64,000 nt of DNA from Streptomyces sp. HmicA12. Its GTDB lineage: Bacteria; Actinomycetota; Actinomycetes; Streptomycetales; Streptomycetaceae. The DNA lies in contig NZ_KB891820.1 of NCBI RefSeq assembly GCF_000373565.1, positions 274,549 through 338,548 on the forward strand. Reading direction: 5' to 3'. The notes beneath the pieces were generated by a model. The model saw only the letters and a list, made by a program, of their open reading frames with translations. It made no database searches and was not told the DNA's origin. Below, piece by piece: positions 51,848 to 61,952 of this stretch; within the stretch, counting starts at the first letter, position 1, and every line of letters begins with the position of its first letter. The position numbers and the translations under genes are program-made.

Positions 51848-52816
51848 ATGCTCATGTCCCCGCGCCCGGTCCTCGGCGCCCTCCTCGCAGGCTTCCTGGC
51901 GCTGACGCCGACGACGACCACGGCGCACCCGTCGGAAGCGCCCCCCACCACCTTCTGGGTGGACCCCGGCACCCCGGCCGCCCACCAGGCGGCGGCCTAC
52001 CGCGCCCAGCACCGCGAGGCCGACGCCCGCCTCATCGACCGCATCGCCACCCGCCCCCAGGCGACCTGGCTCAACACCCCCGACCCCGGCCCGACGGTCC
52101 GCACGGTCACCCTGACCGCGTCCCGCGCCCACCGCACCCCGGTCCTGGTCGCCTACCACATCCCGCACCGCGACTGCGGCCTCCACTCGGCGGGCGGCGC
52201 CGGCGACGCGGCGGCCTACCGCGCGTACGTCAACTCCTTCGCGGCGGGCCTGGGTTCACGCCCCGCGTACGTGATCGTGGAGCCGGACGCGGTGTCCTCG
52301 ATGGTGGCGGGCTGCGCGGGCGCGAAGGCGCAGGAACGATACGCCCTGCTCACGTACGCCGTGACCCGCCTGGCGCGGCAGCCCCGCACCCGGGTGTACC
52401 TGGACGCGGGCAACGCGAGCTGGATCCCCGACGTGTGGCAGCTCGCGGCGGCGCTGAAGTCGGCGGGAGTCGCCAAGGCGCACGGCGTCGCCCTGAACGT
52501 CTCCAACTACCGTACGGACAAGGAGACCACGGCCTACGGACACCGCCTGGTGACCGCGCTCGGCGGTGGCAAGCGGGTAGTGATCGACACCAGCCGCAAC
52601 GGCAACGGCCCGTACAAGGGCACGGACGCCTGGTGCAACCCGCCGGGCCGCGCCCTGGGCGTCCCGCCGACGACGCGCACGGGCGACCCGGTGGTGGACG
52701 CCTACCTGTGGGTGAAGCGCCCGGGAGAGTCGGACGGGACGTGCCGGGGCGGGCCGTCGGCGGGTCAGTGGTGGGCGGCCCAGGGGTTGGAGCTGGCGCG
52801 GAACGCGAAGGGCTAG
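51848..52816 (+). CDS. Secreted glycoside hydrolase family 6 enzyme
   Basis: A 322-residue exported protein with signal peptide SPRPVLGALLAGFLALTPTTTTAHP. The GH6 (endoglucanase/cellobiohydrolase) pattern is complete: FWVDPGTPAAHQAAAYR, VAYHIPHRDCGLHSAGGA (catalytic Asp), VIVEPDAVSSM, VYLDAGNASWIPD, ALNVSNYRTD and VIDTSRNGNGPY, where the Asp of the last block is the general acid/base partner. GH6 enzymes invert beta-1,4 linkages in cellulose. There is no carbohydrate-binding module, so soluble or short glucans are more likely substrates. Start ATG at 51848 or 51854. Confidence 0.92.
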   Translation: MLMSPRPVLGALLAGFLALTPTTTTAHPSEAPPTTFWVDPGTPAAHQAAAYRAQHREADARLIDRIATRPQATWLNTPDPGPTVRTVTLTASRAHRTPVLVAYHIPHRDCGLHSAGGAGDAAAYRAYVNSFAAGLGSRPAYVIVEPDAVSSMVAGCAGAKAQERYALLTYAVTRLARQPRTRVYLDAGNASWIPDVWQLAAALKSAGVAKAHGVALNVSNYRTDKETTAYGHRLVTALGGGKRVVIDTSRNGNGPYKGTDAWCNPPGRALGVPPTTRTGDPVVDAYLWVKRPGESDGTCRGGPSAGQWWAAQGLELARNAKG

Positions 52817-52875
52817 ATCTGCGAGCAGGGCCGCCATCCGCGAATAATCGACGGCGTCGCAGGTCACGTCCTGGA

Positions 52876-52881
52876 TAGCGT
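52876..52881 (+). promoter_or_regulatory. Candidate leaderless -10 hexamer TAGCGT
   Basis: TAGCGT ends six bases before the ATG at 52888 and there is no ribosome-binding site, so the transcript is likely leaderless. Confidence 0.35.
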
Positions 52882-52887
52882 GTCCCC

Positions 52888-53706
52888 ATGCCCGTACCGA
52901 ACGACGCCCCGGCGCCCGTCGACGACGCCGCCTTCCTCGACCGCCTCGTCGACACCCTCGCCGCTCTCCCCGGCGTCCGCGCCGTCGCCCTCGGAGGCTC
53001 CCGCGCCCAGGGCACCCACACCCCCGACAGCGACTGGGACACCGCCGTCTACTACCGGGGCGGTGAGGGGCTGTTCGAGCCGCAGGACCTGCGCGACCTC
53101 GGCTGGGAAGGTGAAGCCTCCGAGATCGGGGGATGGGGTGGCGGGGTCTTCAACGGCGGGGGCTGGTTCAGCGTCGAGGGGCGGCGCGTCGACGTCCACT
53201 ATCGCGATCTCGACGACATCGAGCGCGTGCTCGCCGACGCCGAGGCCGGGCGGTTCCAGGTCGAGCCGCTGATGTTTCACCTCGCCGGGATTCCGAGCTA
53301 CCTCGTCGTCGCCGAGCTCGCCGTCAACCAAGTGCTGCGGGGGAAGGCTCCGAAGCCGGACGGGTATCCGGTCGCGCTGCGCGAGGCCGCGGCCGCGCAG
53401 TGGTGGGGGCGGGCCGTCATGACGCTGCACTACGCGCGAGAGGGGTTCGCACCGAAGAGCGGGCGGACCGAGGTGGTCGGCGCGATCGCCGTCGCCGCCG
53501 CTTCGGCCGCGCACGCGGTGCTGGCCGCGCGCGGGGAGTGGGTGACCAATGAGAAGCGGTTGCTGGCGCGGGCCGGGCTGCGGGGCGTCGACGAGATCGT
53601 GGCGGACCGCGAGCTCGGGCTCGTCGAACTCGTCGACCGGGCGCAGGAGTTCATGGCCGCCGTCGTGGCCGACGCGCGTCAGCGGGGCAAGCGGGACAAG
53701 GGGTAG
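52888..53706 (+). CDS. Nucleotidyltransferase-domain protein
   Basis: A 272-residue protein with the N-terminal nucleotidyltransferase motif VRAVALGGSRAQGTHTPDSDWD at about residues 30-52; GS and the DxD pair bind metal and nucleotide. The third carboxylate is probably the VDVHYRD Asp near 110. A helical C-terminal domain (WWGRAVMTLHYAREGF, FMAAVVADARQRG) follows. It resembles small DUF4037-like or aminoglycoside-type transferases, but a resistance function is not shown. Its last 28 bases overlap the convergent RNA ligase-like gene. Confidence 0.82.
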   Translation: MPVPNDAPAPVDDAAFLDRLVDTLAALPGVRAVALGGSRAQGTHTPDSDWDTAVYYRGGEGLFEPQDLRDLGWEGEASEIGGWGGGVFNGGGWFSVEGRRVDVHYRDLDDIERVLADAEAGRFQVEPLMFHLAGIPSYLVVAELAVNQVLRGKAPKPDGYPVALREAAAAQWWGRAVMTLHYAREGFAPKSGRTEVVGAIAVAAASAAHAVLAARGEWVTNEKRLLARAGLRGVDEIVADRELGLVELVDRAQEFMAAVVADARQRGKRDKG

Positions 53707-54236
53707 GCGCGGACGTCCCGCCATGGGGTGCCTCGGCCGTCCGACACGATCAGGCGCACCTCGGTGACCCGGGAGGCGAGGGGGAGGTGCGGGGTGACGT
53801 CCGATTCCGGGATGTCGTCCGTGCCCGGACCGCTCGCCAGCGTCAGGTGCGGTTCCAGGCCCGCGTCGCCGAAGACGCCCCGGTACGGGACCGCTTCCGG
53901 CCAGCGCCCGCGCAGGGACCGGGTGAGCGCACGGAGCGGCTCCGCGGGGGACGGCGCCAGGTAGAGGACTCCCGGCCAGCGGCGCGGCTTCCGGAAGGTG
54001 AGCGTGAAGGCCGGGGTCGCGGAGAGCAGCGCCCGCAGGGCCCCGTCCCCTTCCTCCGTCAGACGGGCCAGCGGCAGGAACGGGTACAGGACCGTCACGT
54101 GCGCCCGCGCCGGGGTGCGGACCAGGTGGTCCGCCTCGGGGACGTGGATCGACAGCGCCGTGTCGCCGACGGCGTCCGGCCAGCCGTCGTCGGTCGTACG
54201 GGTGGCACGCGTCGTCCGTGGTGTGGGCACGGTCAA
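53679..54236 (-). CDS. 2'-5' RNA ligase-like (2H phosphoesterase) protein
   Basis: A 185-residue protein with the two HxT motifs that define the 2H phosphoesterases: HVTVLYPF near residue 46 and HLTLASG near 130. Family proteins hydrolyse cyclic phosphodiesters or seal 2'-5' RNA links. The protein has no membrane part or signal. It overlaps the end of the nucleotidyltransferase gene (28 bases, opposite strand), the two enzymes both acting on nucleotides or RNA; a functional link is only suggestive. Confidence 0.85.
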   Translation of the reverse strand: MTVPTPRTTRATRTTDDGWPDAVGDTALSIHVPEADHLVRTPARAHVTVLYPFLPLARLTEEGDGALRALLSATPAFTLTFRKPRRWPGVLYLAPSPAEPLRALTRSLRGRWPEAVPYRGVFGDAGLEPHLTLASGPGTDDIPESDVTPHLPLASRVTEVRLIVSDGRGTPWRDVRAYPLSRLPR

Positions 54237-54355
54237 GTGTCACATCGCGGAAATACGGGCGTTCCTTCCCCTCCATGAACTCCCGTTACCGTGGAGGGAC
54301 CAGTTCAGGTCTGGCCGATGTCGTCCGGCACCATCCCGTACGACAGGAGCCCGTC

Positions 54356-56179
54356 TTGCGCCGCCCGACGCGTCCGCGCCCGAGCCTTCGTCTCCGCCCG
54401 CTTCCGCCCTGGCTCGGTCACGCCCTGCGCGCCCAGCGAGCCCCGGTTCCGTGGCCCGCCGTCGTGCGCGGCGCGCTCGCCGCCGGACCGCTGCTTCTCC
54501 TCGCGATCCTGCTCTGCCGACCCTCCAGCGGTGTGCTGCTCGCCCTCGGCGCCATGCTCGCCGGTGTCAACGACCGGCCGGGGCCCCGGCTCGCCGCCCT
54601 GACCCGGCTCGGCGGGCCCGCGCTCGCCGGAGGGCTCGGCATGGTGGTCGGCACCCTGGCGGGGAGCCTGCTCGGGACGGGTGGCTTCCTCATCGCTGCC
54701 GCGTTCACCGGGCTCGGACTGGTCGGCGGCGCGTTCAGCGCCGTGGGACCCGTCGCCTCCGCCTGCGGTACGCAGCTCCTGGTGACCGTCGCCATAGGCG
54801 CGGGGATGCCGCTGCCCGAGGCCGGATGGCTGCGCGGGGTGCTCTTCGCGGCCGGTGCCGCCTGGCTGATCGTGCTGCGGGTGCTGCTGCCCTCGCCCGC
54901 CCGGGGCAGACGCCCGGGCTCCGTGTACGGCTATCTGTACGACGGTGAACGCGCCGCCGTCGCGGCCGTGTACGACGCCGTCGCCGGGCTCCTCGACGCC
55001 GCCGGCGGGCCGCACGCCCGGGCCCGCCGCGCCGCCCTCACCGCCGCGCTCGACCAGGCCCAGGACGCCCTGCGCGGGGACGGGGCCGCGGCCCGGCGGC
55101 TGCGGGCCCAGTACGTCGCCGCGCTGCCGCTCGCCGAGGCGGCCACCGCGCTCGCCTGGGCCGGGAAGGCCGTCCCCGAGCGGGCCTGCGAGGGACCGCG
55201 CCGGCTCGCGGCCGCGGTGCGCAGTGGTTCGGCCACGGGTCCGCTGCCCGCGCCCGCCCGGTACGACGCGGGGCTGCGCGCCCTCGACGAGGCGTTGCTG
55301 CGCGCCGCCGAGGTGTTCGACGGGGGAGGGGCGCCCGCAGCCCCGCGGCGCAGGAACAGCCCGGCGGCCCTGCTGCGCAAGGCGGCCGGGCCCGCCGGAC
55401 GCGAGTACGGGCTCCGCGTCGGGCTCTCCTTCGGGGCCAGCGCCGCCGTCGCCCAGGCGCTGCACCCCGTGCACTGGTACTGGCTGCCCGCCACCGCCGT
55501 CTTCCTCGTCAAGCCGGACCTGGGCCCGCTCGCCTCGCGCGTGCTGTGCCGGGCCGCCGGGACCGTCGCGGGCGCCGCCGCGTTCGCGGGGCTCGCCGCG
55601 CTGCTGCCGAGGCCCGCCGGGCTCGTCGTGCTCGTGGCGCTGTGCGGGGCGCTGATCCCCGTGGCCACCCGGCACTTCGCCGCGCAGACCGCGGTCGTCA
55701 CCGTGCTCGTCCTGTCCCTCGTGATGGTGGGCGGGGAACCGCAGGCGTCGGTCAGCCGGATCACCGAGACGCTGCTCGCCTGCGCCATCGTGCTGATCGC
55801 CGGCCACCTGCCGGGACCCGGAACCCAGCGCGGCGGCGGCGTACGGGTGCGGGTCGCCGTCGCCCGCGAGGCCGCCCACGCGTACGTACGGCACGTGCTC
55901 AGCGAGGAGTCCGGCGGGCCGCAGGACCGGGCCCGGCGGTGGGCGCTGCGCCGCGAGGCGTACCGGACGCTGGCCCAGGCGCGGGCCGCCGTCGATCTGG
56001 CCGCCGCCGAACTGCCCGTCGTCGCCCGGCACTCGGACGGGGCGCGACAGGTGACCGTCGTCCTGGAACGGCTCGTCGACACGACCACCGCGTGCGCCGT
56101 CCAGGTCGACGACACCGGGCGGGTCCCGGAGCGGCACGCCGAGCGGATCGGCGTGCTGCTCGCGGAACTCGCGGCATGA
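54356..56179 (+). CDS. FUSC-family membrane protein
   Basis: A 607-residue protein with two sets of about five membrane helices, each followed by a helical cytoplasmic region: PLLLLAILLCRPSSGVLLAL...GLVGGAFSAVG and VGLSFGASAAVAQALHPVHWYWLPATAVFLVKPDLGPLASRVL. The HPVHWYWLPATAVFLVKPDLG block is the FUSC (fusaric acid resistance/aromatic acid exporter) signature. Export of small aromatic compounds is probable. The TTG at 54356 has AGGAG six bases ahead and gives a basic N-terminus; the upstream frame gives implausible sequence. Confidence 0.85.
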   Translation: MRRPTRPRPSLRLRPLPPWLGHALRAQRAPVPWPAVVRGALAAGPLLLLAILLCRPSSGVLLALGAMLAGVNDRPGPRLAALTRLGGPALAGGLGMVVGTLAGSLLGTGGFLIAAAFTGLGLVGGAFSAVGPVASACGTQLLVTVAIGAGMPLPEAGWLRGVLFAAGAAWLIVLRVLLPSPARGRRPGSVYGYLYDGERAAVAAVYDAVAGLLDAAGGPHARARRAALTAALDQAQDALRGDGAAARRLRAQYVAALPLAEAATALAWAGKAVPERACEGPRRLAAAVRSGSATGPLPAPARYDAGLRALDEALLRAAEVFDGGGAPAAPRRRNSPAALLRKAAGPAGREYGLRVGLSFGASAAVAQALHPVHWYWLPATAVFLVKPDLGPLASRVLCRAAGTVAGAAAFAGLAALLPRPAGLVVLVALCGALIPVATRHFAAQTAVVTVLVLSLVMVGGEPQASVSRITETLLACAIVLIAGHLPGPGTQRGGGVRVRVAVAREAAHAYVRHVLSEESGGPQDRARRWALRREAYRTLAQARAAVDLAAAELPVVARHSDGARQVTVVLERLVDTTTACAVQVDDTGRVPERHAERIGVLLAELAA

Positions 56180-56188
56180 GGCAACCGG

Positions 56189-57040
56189 CTACGGCTTGGG
56201 CAGTTCACACCCCGGCGCCGACAGGTCGATCTTGTTGCCGGTGACCACGCACGGCACGATCCCGTACGTCTGCTGCGCGTAGTTGATGCCCTCGCGCACC
56301 GTCACGTTCCCGCTCTCGTCCACCTCGCACGGGTTGTTGTCCGTGCACTCCTCGCCGTTCTCGTTACCGGTGTTGTTCACCGCGACGACCTTGCCGGTCG
56401 CCTGGTCGAGAACGGGAGAACCCGACGTGCCGCCGATCGTCTCGCAGGCGGAGGTGTAGCGGACCGAGTCCTTCCAGGTCCACTCGCCCTCCTTGAGGCG
56501 GTACGCGAAACCGTCGATCGAGCAGTTGTACGTCTTCTTCCAGTAGCCGGAGACCACACTGATCGCCGTGCCCTGGGTGGGGTGGTCGGCCGACAGTTCC
56601 AGGGCCTTGATGCCGTACGAGTTCTCGATCTGCGCGTACGTGGAGGTGAGTTGGTAGAGCGAGACGTCGGTGTCGGTCATCGTCCCGTACGCCACCTTGC
56701 TCGCCCGCAGCGTCGCGACCTTGCTGCCGGAGGCGTTGAGCAGGCTGAACGTACGCGACGACGCCTGGTCGATCACGACCTCGCCGGGGCCGGGGAAGCC
56801 GGACTCCAGGCAGTGGCCGTTGGACATCACCAGGGCGGGGTCCGTGGGCTGCGAGTCCGGGACGCGGACGACGGAGCCGGAGCAGTTGCTGAGCGCGACC
56901 GTTCCGGCGAAGGTCACGGCCTTGGCTCTGGGCTTGGCGGCCACGGACGAACCGTCGACGGCGGCCGCGGGGGCGGTGGTTGCTGCGGCGGCTCCTAGAA
57001 CGATCATGCCCAGGAGCGCACCGGCGAGAGACTTCTTCAT
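56189..57040 (-). CDS. Secreted trypsin-like serine peptidase (S1 family)
   Basis: A 283-residue exported protein (KKSLAGALLGMIVLGAAAATTAPAAA). The catalytic triad is visible: His in LVMSNGHCLE near 73, Asp in GTMTDTDVSLYQL near 125, Ser in ETIGGTSGSPVLD near 207. Seven cysteines include pairs flanking the His and Ser sites. The sequence fits short glutamyl-endopeptidase-like or V8-like S1B/S1 enzymes of streptomycetes. There is no visible propeptide beyond about 15 residues after the signal. Start at 57040 with GAGGA upstream. It is convergent with the FUSC gene. Confidence 0.88.
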   Translation of the reverse strand: MKKSLAGALLGMIVLGAAAATTAPAAAVDGSSVAAKPRAKAVTFAGTVALSNCSGSVVRVPDSQPTDPALVMSNGHCLESGFPGPGEVVIDQASSRTFSLLNASGSKVATLRASKVAYGTMTDTDVSLYQLTSTYAQIENSYGIKALELSADHPTQGTAISVVSGYWKKTYNCSIDGFAYRLKEGEWTWKDSVRYTSACETIGGTSGSPVLDQATGKVVAVNNTGNENGEECTDNNPCEVDESGNVTVREGINYAQQTYGIVPCVVTGNKIDLSAPGCELPKP

Positions 57041-57145
57041 GTGGGGGGTCCTCTCGTGCGTATCGCCATTCTTGGCATGAGCATTGTGATGGCGTACGGC
57101 TCAGCGGACAACAGTGCCTCCCCAGCGAACACGCCCCCGGGGCGA

Positions 57146-58288
<1,143 letters not shown>

Positions 58289-58364
58289 TCCGGGCGGGAC
58301 CGGCCCGGGCCCACCTTCCCGCCGGTCCGGAACCGGTCCAGCCCCACCCCGCTACCGTGACCCC

Positions 58365-59837
58365 ATGGCCGCCCCCACCGCACCCGCGAGCCCCGCGTCC
58401 GCGAGCCTTCCGCCCGCCGACCTGATCGTCACGGGCTGCACCGCCCTGCTGCACGCGGACCCGGACGAGCTCGATCCCCAACGCGCCGCCGAAGGAATCG
58501 AGTTCAGGCCCGACACGGCGATCGTCGTCCGCGACGGCATCATCGCCGATGTCACCGACAGTGCCGCCGCGTCCCGCATGGAGAGCGTCGAGCGGATCGA
58601 CGCGCACGGCCTCGTCGCCCTGCCGGGTCTCGTCAACTGCCATACGCACAGCCCGATGGTGGCCCTGCGCGGCCTCGTCGAGGACCGGCCGGAACAGGAG
58701 TGGTTCAACGACTGGATCTGGCCGATCGAGTCCAACCTCACCCCGCGCGTCGTCGCGCTCGGCGCCCGCTTGGCCTGCGCCGAGATGATCCGCGGGGGCG
58801 TCACGTGCTTCGCCGACCACTACTTCGCGATGGACGTCATCGCCGACGTCGTCACCGAGACCGGGCTGCGCGCCAATCTCGGCGAGGCGTTCTTCTCCTC
58901 GCAAGAAGCCGGGCAAGAAGCTTCGCAGGGAGCGTCACAGGGCGCCTCGGAGGGCGTCGCCCAGGGATCGGAGGGACTCGCCCGTTCCCTGGACTTCGCG
59001 CTCACCCACCGCGGCCGCGCCGACGGCCGCATCACCACCTCCCTCGCGCCGCACGCCCCGTACACCGTGACCGCCGAGGACCTCGCCGCGACCGCCCAAG
59101 TGGCGCGCGAGCACGATCTGTTGGTGCACCTGCACGCCGCCGAGAACCGCGCCCAGACCGACACCAGCCTGGCCCGCCACGGCCGCACCCCCATCGACGT
59201 GCTCCACGACACCGGACTCCTCGACGTCGACGTCCTCATCGCCCACGGCACCGGGATCCTGGAACGCGACCTGCCCGCCCTGCGGGCCGCGCGCGGCAGG
59301 ACCGGGATCGCCACCGCGCCCCGCGGCTACATGAAGTTCGGCTGGGACACCACGCCCGTACGCGCCCTCGTCGACGCCGGCGTCCACGTGGGCCTCGCCA
59401 CCGACGGCGCCGCCTCCAACAACACCCTCGACGTGTGGGAGGCGATGACGCTCACCGCGCTCGTGCAGAAGCAGACCGAACACGACCCCCGCTGGCTGAC
59501 AGCCCGTCAGGCCCTGCGCCACGCGACGCTGGACAGCGCCCGGGCCGTCGGCCTCGGCGACACCGTCGGCTCCCTCGCACCCGGCCGCCGCGCCGACCTC
59601 GTCCTCGTGGACCTGAACGGCCCGCACACCCAGCCCGTGCACGACCTCGCCGCGACCCTCGTGCACAGCGCGCGCTCCGCCGATGTCCGCACCACGATCG
59701 TCGACGGCAGGGTCCTGATGCGCGACGGACGGCTCACCACCGTCGACGTACCGTCCGTGACAGGGGAGTTGAGTCAACTGCTGCCCGCACTCGTCGAGCG
59801 CGGGCACGGCAAGCGGATCCAGGAGTACGACACCTGA
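58365..59837 (+). CDS. Amidohydrolase (TrzA/SAH-deaminase/8-oxoguanine deaminase type)
   Basis: A 490-residue zinc hydrolase of the AtzA/TrzA/SsnA group. The metal motif is NCHTHSPM near residue 92. LHAAENRAQTD near 255 holds the His and Glu of the second set, VDVLIAHGTGILE near 287 the next His, and LATDGAASNN near 345 the catalytic Asp. It should deaminate or dechlorinate a purine-like or triazine ring. Residues 179-205 are a Gln/Ala/Ser/Gly/Glu-rich insertion coded by imperfect repeats, which is unusual for the family. No purine operon is adjacent. Start ATG at 58365, possibly leaderless (TACCGT six bases upstream). Confidence 0.85.
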   Translation: MAAPTAPASPASASLPPADLIVTGCTALLHADPDELDPQRAAEGIEFRPDTAIVVRDGIIADVTDSAAASRMESVERIDAHGLVALPGLVNCHTHSPMVALRGLVEDRPEQEWFNDWIWPIESNLTPRVVALGARLACAEMIRGGVTCFADHYFAMDVIADVVTETGLRANLGEAFFSSQEAGQEASQGASQGASEGVAQGSEGLARSLDFALTHRGRADGRITTSLAPHAPYTVTAEDLAATAQVAREHDLLVHLHAAENRAQTDTSLARHGRTPIDVLHDTGLLDVDVLIAHGTGILERDLPALRAARGRTGIATAPRGYMKFGWDTTPVRALVDAGVHVGLATDGAASNNTLDVWEAMTLTALVQKQTEHDPRWLTARQALRHATLDSARAVGLGDTVGSLAPGRRADLVLVDLNGPHTQPVHDLAATLVHSARSADVRTTIVDGRVLMRDGRLTTVDVPSVTGELSQLLPALVERGHGKRIQEYDT

Positions 59838-59943
59838 GCGCGCCCACCCCGGAGAATCTCTTCGAAGATTTTCTTCCCGTGAGCGATGAGTTCCGCGACC
59901 GCCCCCGGTCACCCCTCCGAGAGACCCGACCCGAGGAGGAACC

Positions 59944-60636
59944 ATGGGGCTGCCGAAGGTGGTCACCCGGGACGAGTGGCGTGCCGCTCGCGAAGAGTTG
60001 CTCGCCCTGGAGAAGACGGCGACCCGGGCGCGCGACGCGCTGAACACGCGGCGGCGCGAGCTGCCCATGGTGGAGGTCGACAAGCTGTACGTGTTCGAGG
60101 GCCCGGACGGCAAGTCCGAACTCCTCGACCTGTTCGAGGGACGGCCCCAACTCGTCGTCTACCACTTCATGTTCGCGCCGGAGTGGGAGGCGGGCTGCAC
60201 CAGCTGCTCCGGCTTCCTCGACCAGATCGGACACCTGGCCCACCTGCGCGCCCGCGGCACGGCGTTCGCGGCGGTCTCCCGCGCGCCCTTCACCAGGATC
60301 CTGCCCTTCAAGGCGCGGATGGGCTGGACCGTGCCCTGGTACTCCTCGAACCTCAGCGACTTCAACCAGGACTTCGGCGCCACCGTCGAGGGCGAGGACG
60401 GCGAACCCCAGGAGCGCCCGGCCCTGAGCTGCTTCCTGCGGGAGGGGGAGCGGATCTACCACACGTACTCGGCGTTCGACCGAGGCCTGGACAACATCGG
60501 CTTCACCACGAACCTCATCGACCTCACCGCCCTCGGCCGGCAGGAGGCATGGGAGAAGCCGGAGGGACGAGCGTCGTCGCTCGGGGCGCCCGCGGGCAGT
60601 GCGCGGGTGCGGTACCACGACGAGTACGTCGACTGA
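59944..60636 (+). CDS. DUF899 (thioredoxin-fold) protein
   Basis: A 230-residue protein with the DUF899 pattern: PKVVTRDEWRAAREELLALEK at the start, YVFEGPDGKSELLDLFEGRPQLVVYHFMF, then GCTSCSGFLDQIGHL with a CxxC near residue 82-85, AVSRAPFTRILPFKARMGW, and VYHTYSAFDRGL-like end. DUF899 proteins resemble a thioredoxin/peroxiredoxin fold, so a redox role is possible. AGGAGG stands before the ATG at 59944. It lies 106 bases after the amidohydrolase on the same strand. Confidence 0.87.
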   Translation: MGLPKVVTRDEWRAAREELLALEKTATRARDALNTRRRELPMVEVDKLYVFEGPDGKSELLDLFEGRPQLVVYHFMFAPEWEAGCTSCSGFLDQIGHLAHLRARGTAFAAVSRAPFTRILPFKARMGWTVPWYSSNLSDFNQDFGATVEGEDGEPQERPALSCFLREGERIYHTYSAFDRGLDNIGFTTNLIDLTALGRQEAWEKPEGRASSLGAPAGSARVRYHDEYVD

Positions 60637-60802
60637 CGACCGTCCCGGACTTCCCGGACGCACCAGCCGTCCCGACCGCCCTGACCTCGTCCCAACTCGG
60701 TGTCATTCTTGTCACGTTGCGAGTCCTTACCCGTCCTGTCAGCGTTCTCCTTCACACAGGGCGCCGGACCGTTCCGGAGCCCGCGCTTCAGGTGCGACAG
60801 GC

Positions 60803-60865
60803 ACGGCACGTACGTCGCGTACGGCACGCACGACCCGTACGACACGTGCGACACGTATGACACGG
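60803..60865. repeat. Seven tandem copies of a 9-bp unit, consensus ACGRCACGT
   Basis: Units run ACGGCACGT, ACGTCGCGT, ACGGCACGC, ACGACCCGT, ACGACACGT, GCGACACGT and ATGACACGG from 60803 to 60865, with a degenerate eighth before them. The array ends 16 bases before the ATG of the 60-residue gene, where an operator or leader element would be. Confidence 0.8.
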
Positions 60866-60881
60866 GGGACAGGGACGGACA

Positions 60882-61064
60882 ATGATCAACGCACGAGTGG
60901 TACTGCAACGCTTCCCGGCCGGCGGGCCTCGCGGCTCCTGGCCGGCCGAGGACTTCGCGCGCCGGTGTCGGCTCGAGGGCCAACCGGCCGAAGTGGTCAT
61001 GGACTTGGCGACCGACGCGTTCCTCGTGATCGTGCGGGAGGCTATGCCGGAACCCGTGGCCTGA
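60882..61064 (+). CDS. Conserved hypothetical protein, 60 residues
   Basis: The protein begins MINARVVLQRFPAGGPRGSW and continues with a charged helix (EDFARRCRLEGQPAEVVM) and LATDAFLVIVREA. I believe close relatives occur across streptomycetes, but no function is known. AGGGACGG stands in front of the ATG at 60882 at an acceptable distance. It lies directly behind a 9-bp tandem array. There is no membrane helix or signal. Confidence 0.6.
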   Translation: MINARVVLQRFPAGGPRGSWPAEDFARRCRLEGQPAEVVMDLATDAFLVIVREAMPEPVA

Positions 61065-61422
61065 CCCCGCCCGCACCGGTACCGGGAGGCCTCCGCGGCC
61101 CCACGACCGGGATGGCCGGAAGGCGGCCCGTCCGCGTCACCGGAGGAGTCGGGGCCGAGACGCCGTGCCGGAGCGCGGCTACGGTGGTGGCAACGGTCGG
61201 CCATGGCAGGCCATGGCCGGCGACGGCCGGTCGGGCCTCACCGGCCGTGCGGCACACCGCGCACGCCCTCGAACCATCTCGGACCATGTGGACACGGGGA
61301 CTCGGCGCGGGACGTCGGGAGCGGGAGCCCCGACGTCCTCGCCGGTGAACTGCCTTGCCTGCTCGGCACGTTCCGACGCGGGCGGCCGCGAGTCAGAAAG
61401 CCGCGCCCCGGGAAGCCGCGAC
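61065..61422. other. Gap without a supported gene
   Basis: About 360 bases between convergent genes. It contains short palindromic GGCC-rich runs (near 61200-61245) and several AAGCCGCG-like direct repeats near 61390-61425. Open frames here lack typical codon patterns. No RNA gene was recognised. Confidence 0.4.
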
Positions 61423-61875
61423 TCAGGGAGTCCCGACGGACCGGGACCAGGCCGGGGTCGTCCCGGTCACCCGGCACAGCGCGAGATACAGCGGGATCGG
61501 CGGCGTGTAGGGCACCGACACGTCGGGGCAGTGGATGAGAGCCGGTACCCGTGCCGCGTCCGGCACCACGGCTCCCGCCGTGTAGCGCGCGGGCGCGGGC
61601 CACTCGAGCGCCACGTCCGAGTCCGACGGCACGAGCCACCACCAGTGCCCCTCGGCCGCGTACACGCAGCCCATCCGGGGCAGCCGCGGCGTCATCGCGC
61701 GGGCGAAGCTCTCGGGCACGGCCACCGCGTCGCAGCCGAGCGGCGCCGTCATGCCGTCCGGCACCGTCAGGCGTATGAGGGGTGCGGGCGGGCGCGGAGT
61801 GTGTCGTCGCCGGGCGAGCCCGACCAGCGAGTCCAGCTGCATCGTCCGCATCGTGCCCGTCTTCACCACGCCCAT
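61423..61875 (-). CDS. Conserved hypothetical protein
   Basis: About 140-150 residues with a distinctive middle: LIRLTVPDGMTAPLGCDAVAVPESFARAM, then MGCVYAAEGHWWWLVPSDSD and LPAYHCPDVSVPYTPPIPLY-like end with YRVT-type tail (exact residues near 110-135). The pattern with WWWLVPS and a Pro-rich end appears in many streptomycetes next to anti-sigma-like ATPases, from memory only. It lies 77 bases after the ATPase gene on the same strand and may be its operon partner. The start is uncertain: 61875, 61851 or 61842. Confidence 0.6.
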   Translation of the reverse strand: MGVVKTGTMRTMQLDSLVGLARRRHTPRPPAPLIRLTVPDGMTAPLGCDAVAVPESFARAMTPRLPRMGCVYAAEGHWWWLVPSDSDVALEWPAPARYTAGAVVPDAARVPALIHCPDVSVPYTPPIPLYLALCRVTGTTPAWSRSVGTP

Positions 61876-61952
61876 CCGTTCCCGTTCAGCACGCTCGTCG
61901 GTTCAGCACGCTTGTCGATCCTCACCCGGCCCAGAGTGTCCGCGGCCGGGGT

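Noticed and set aside
52888..53706. Calling the nucleotidyltransferase an aminoglycoside-resistance enzyme
   Set aside because: Only the general nucleotidyltransferase motif is visible; no subfamily-specific residues support it.
61065..61422. A possible riboswitch or small RNA in the gap
   Set aside because: Short GGCC palindromes are expected at this GC level, and no conserved RNA motif was recognised.
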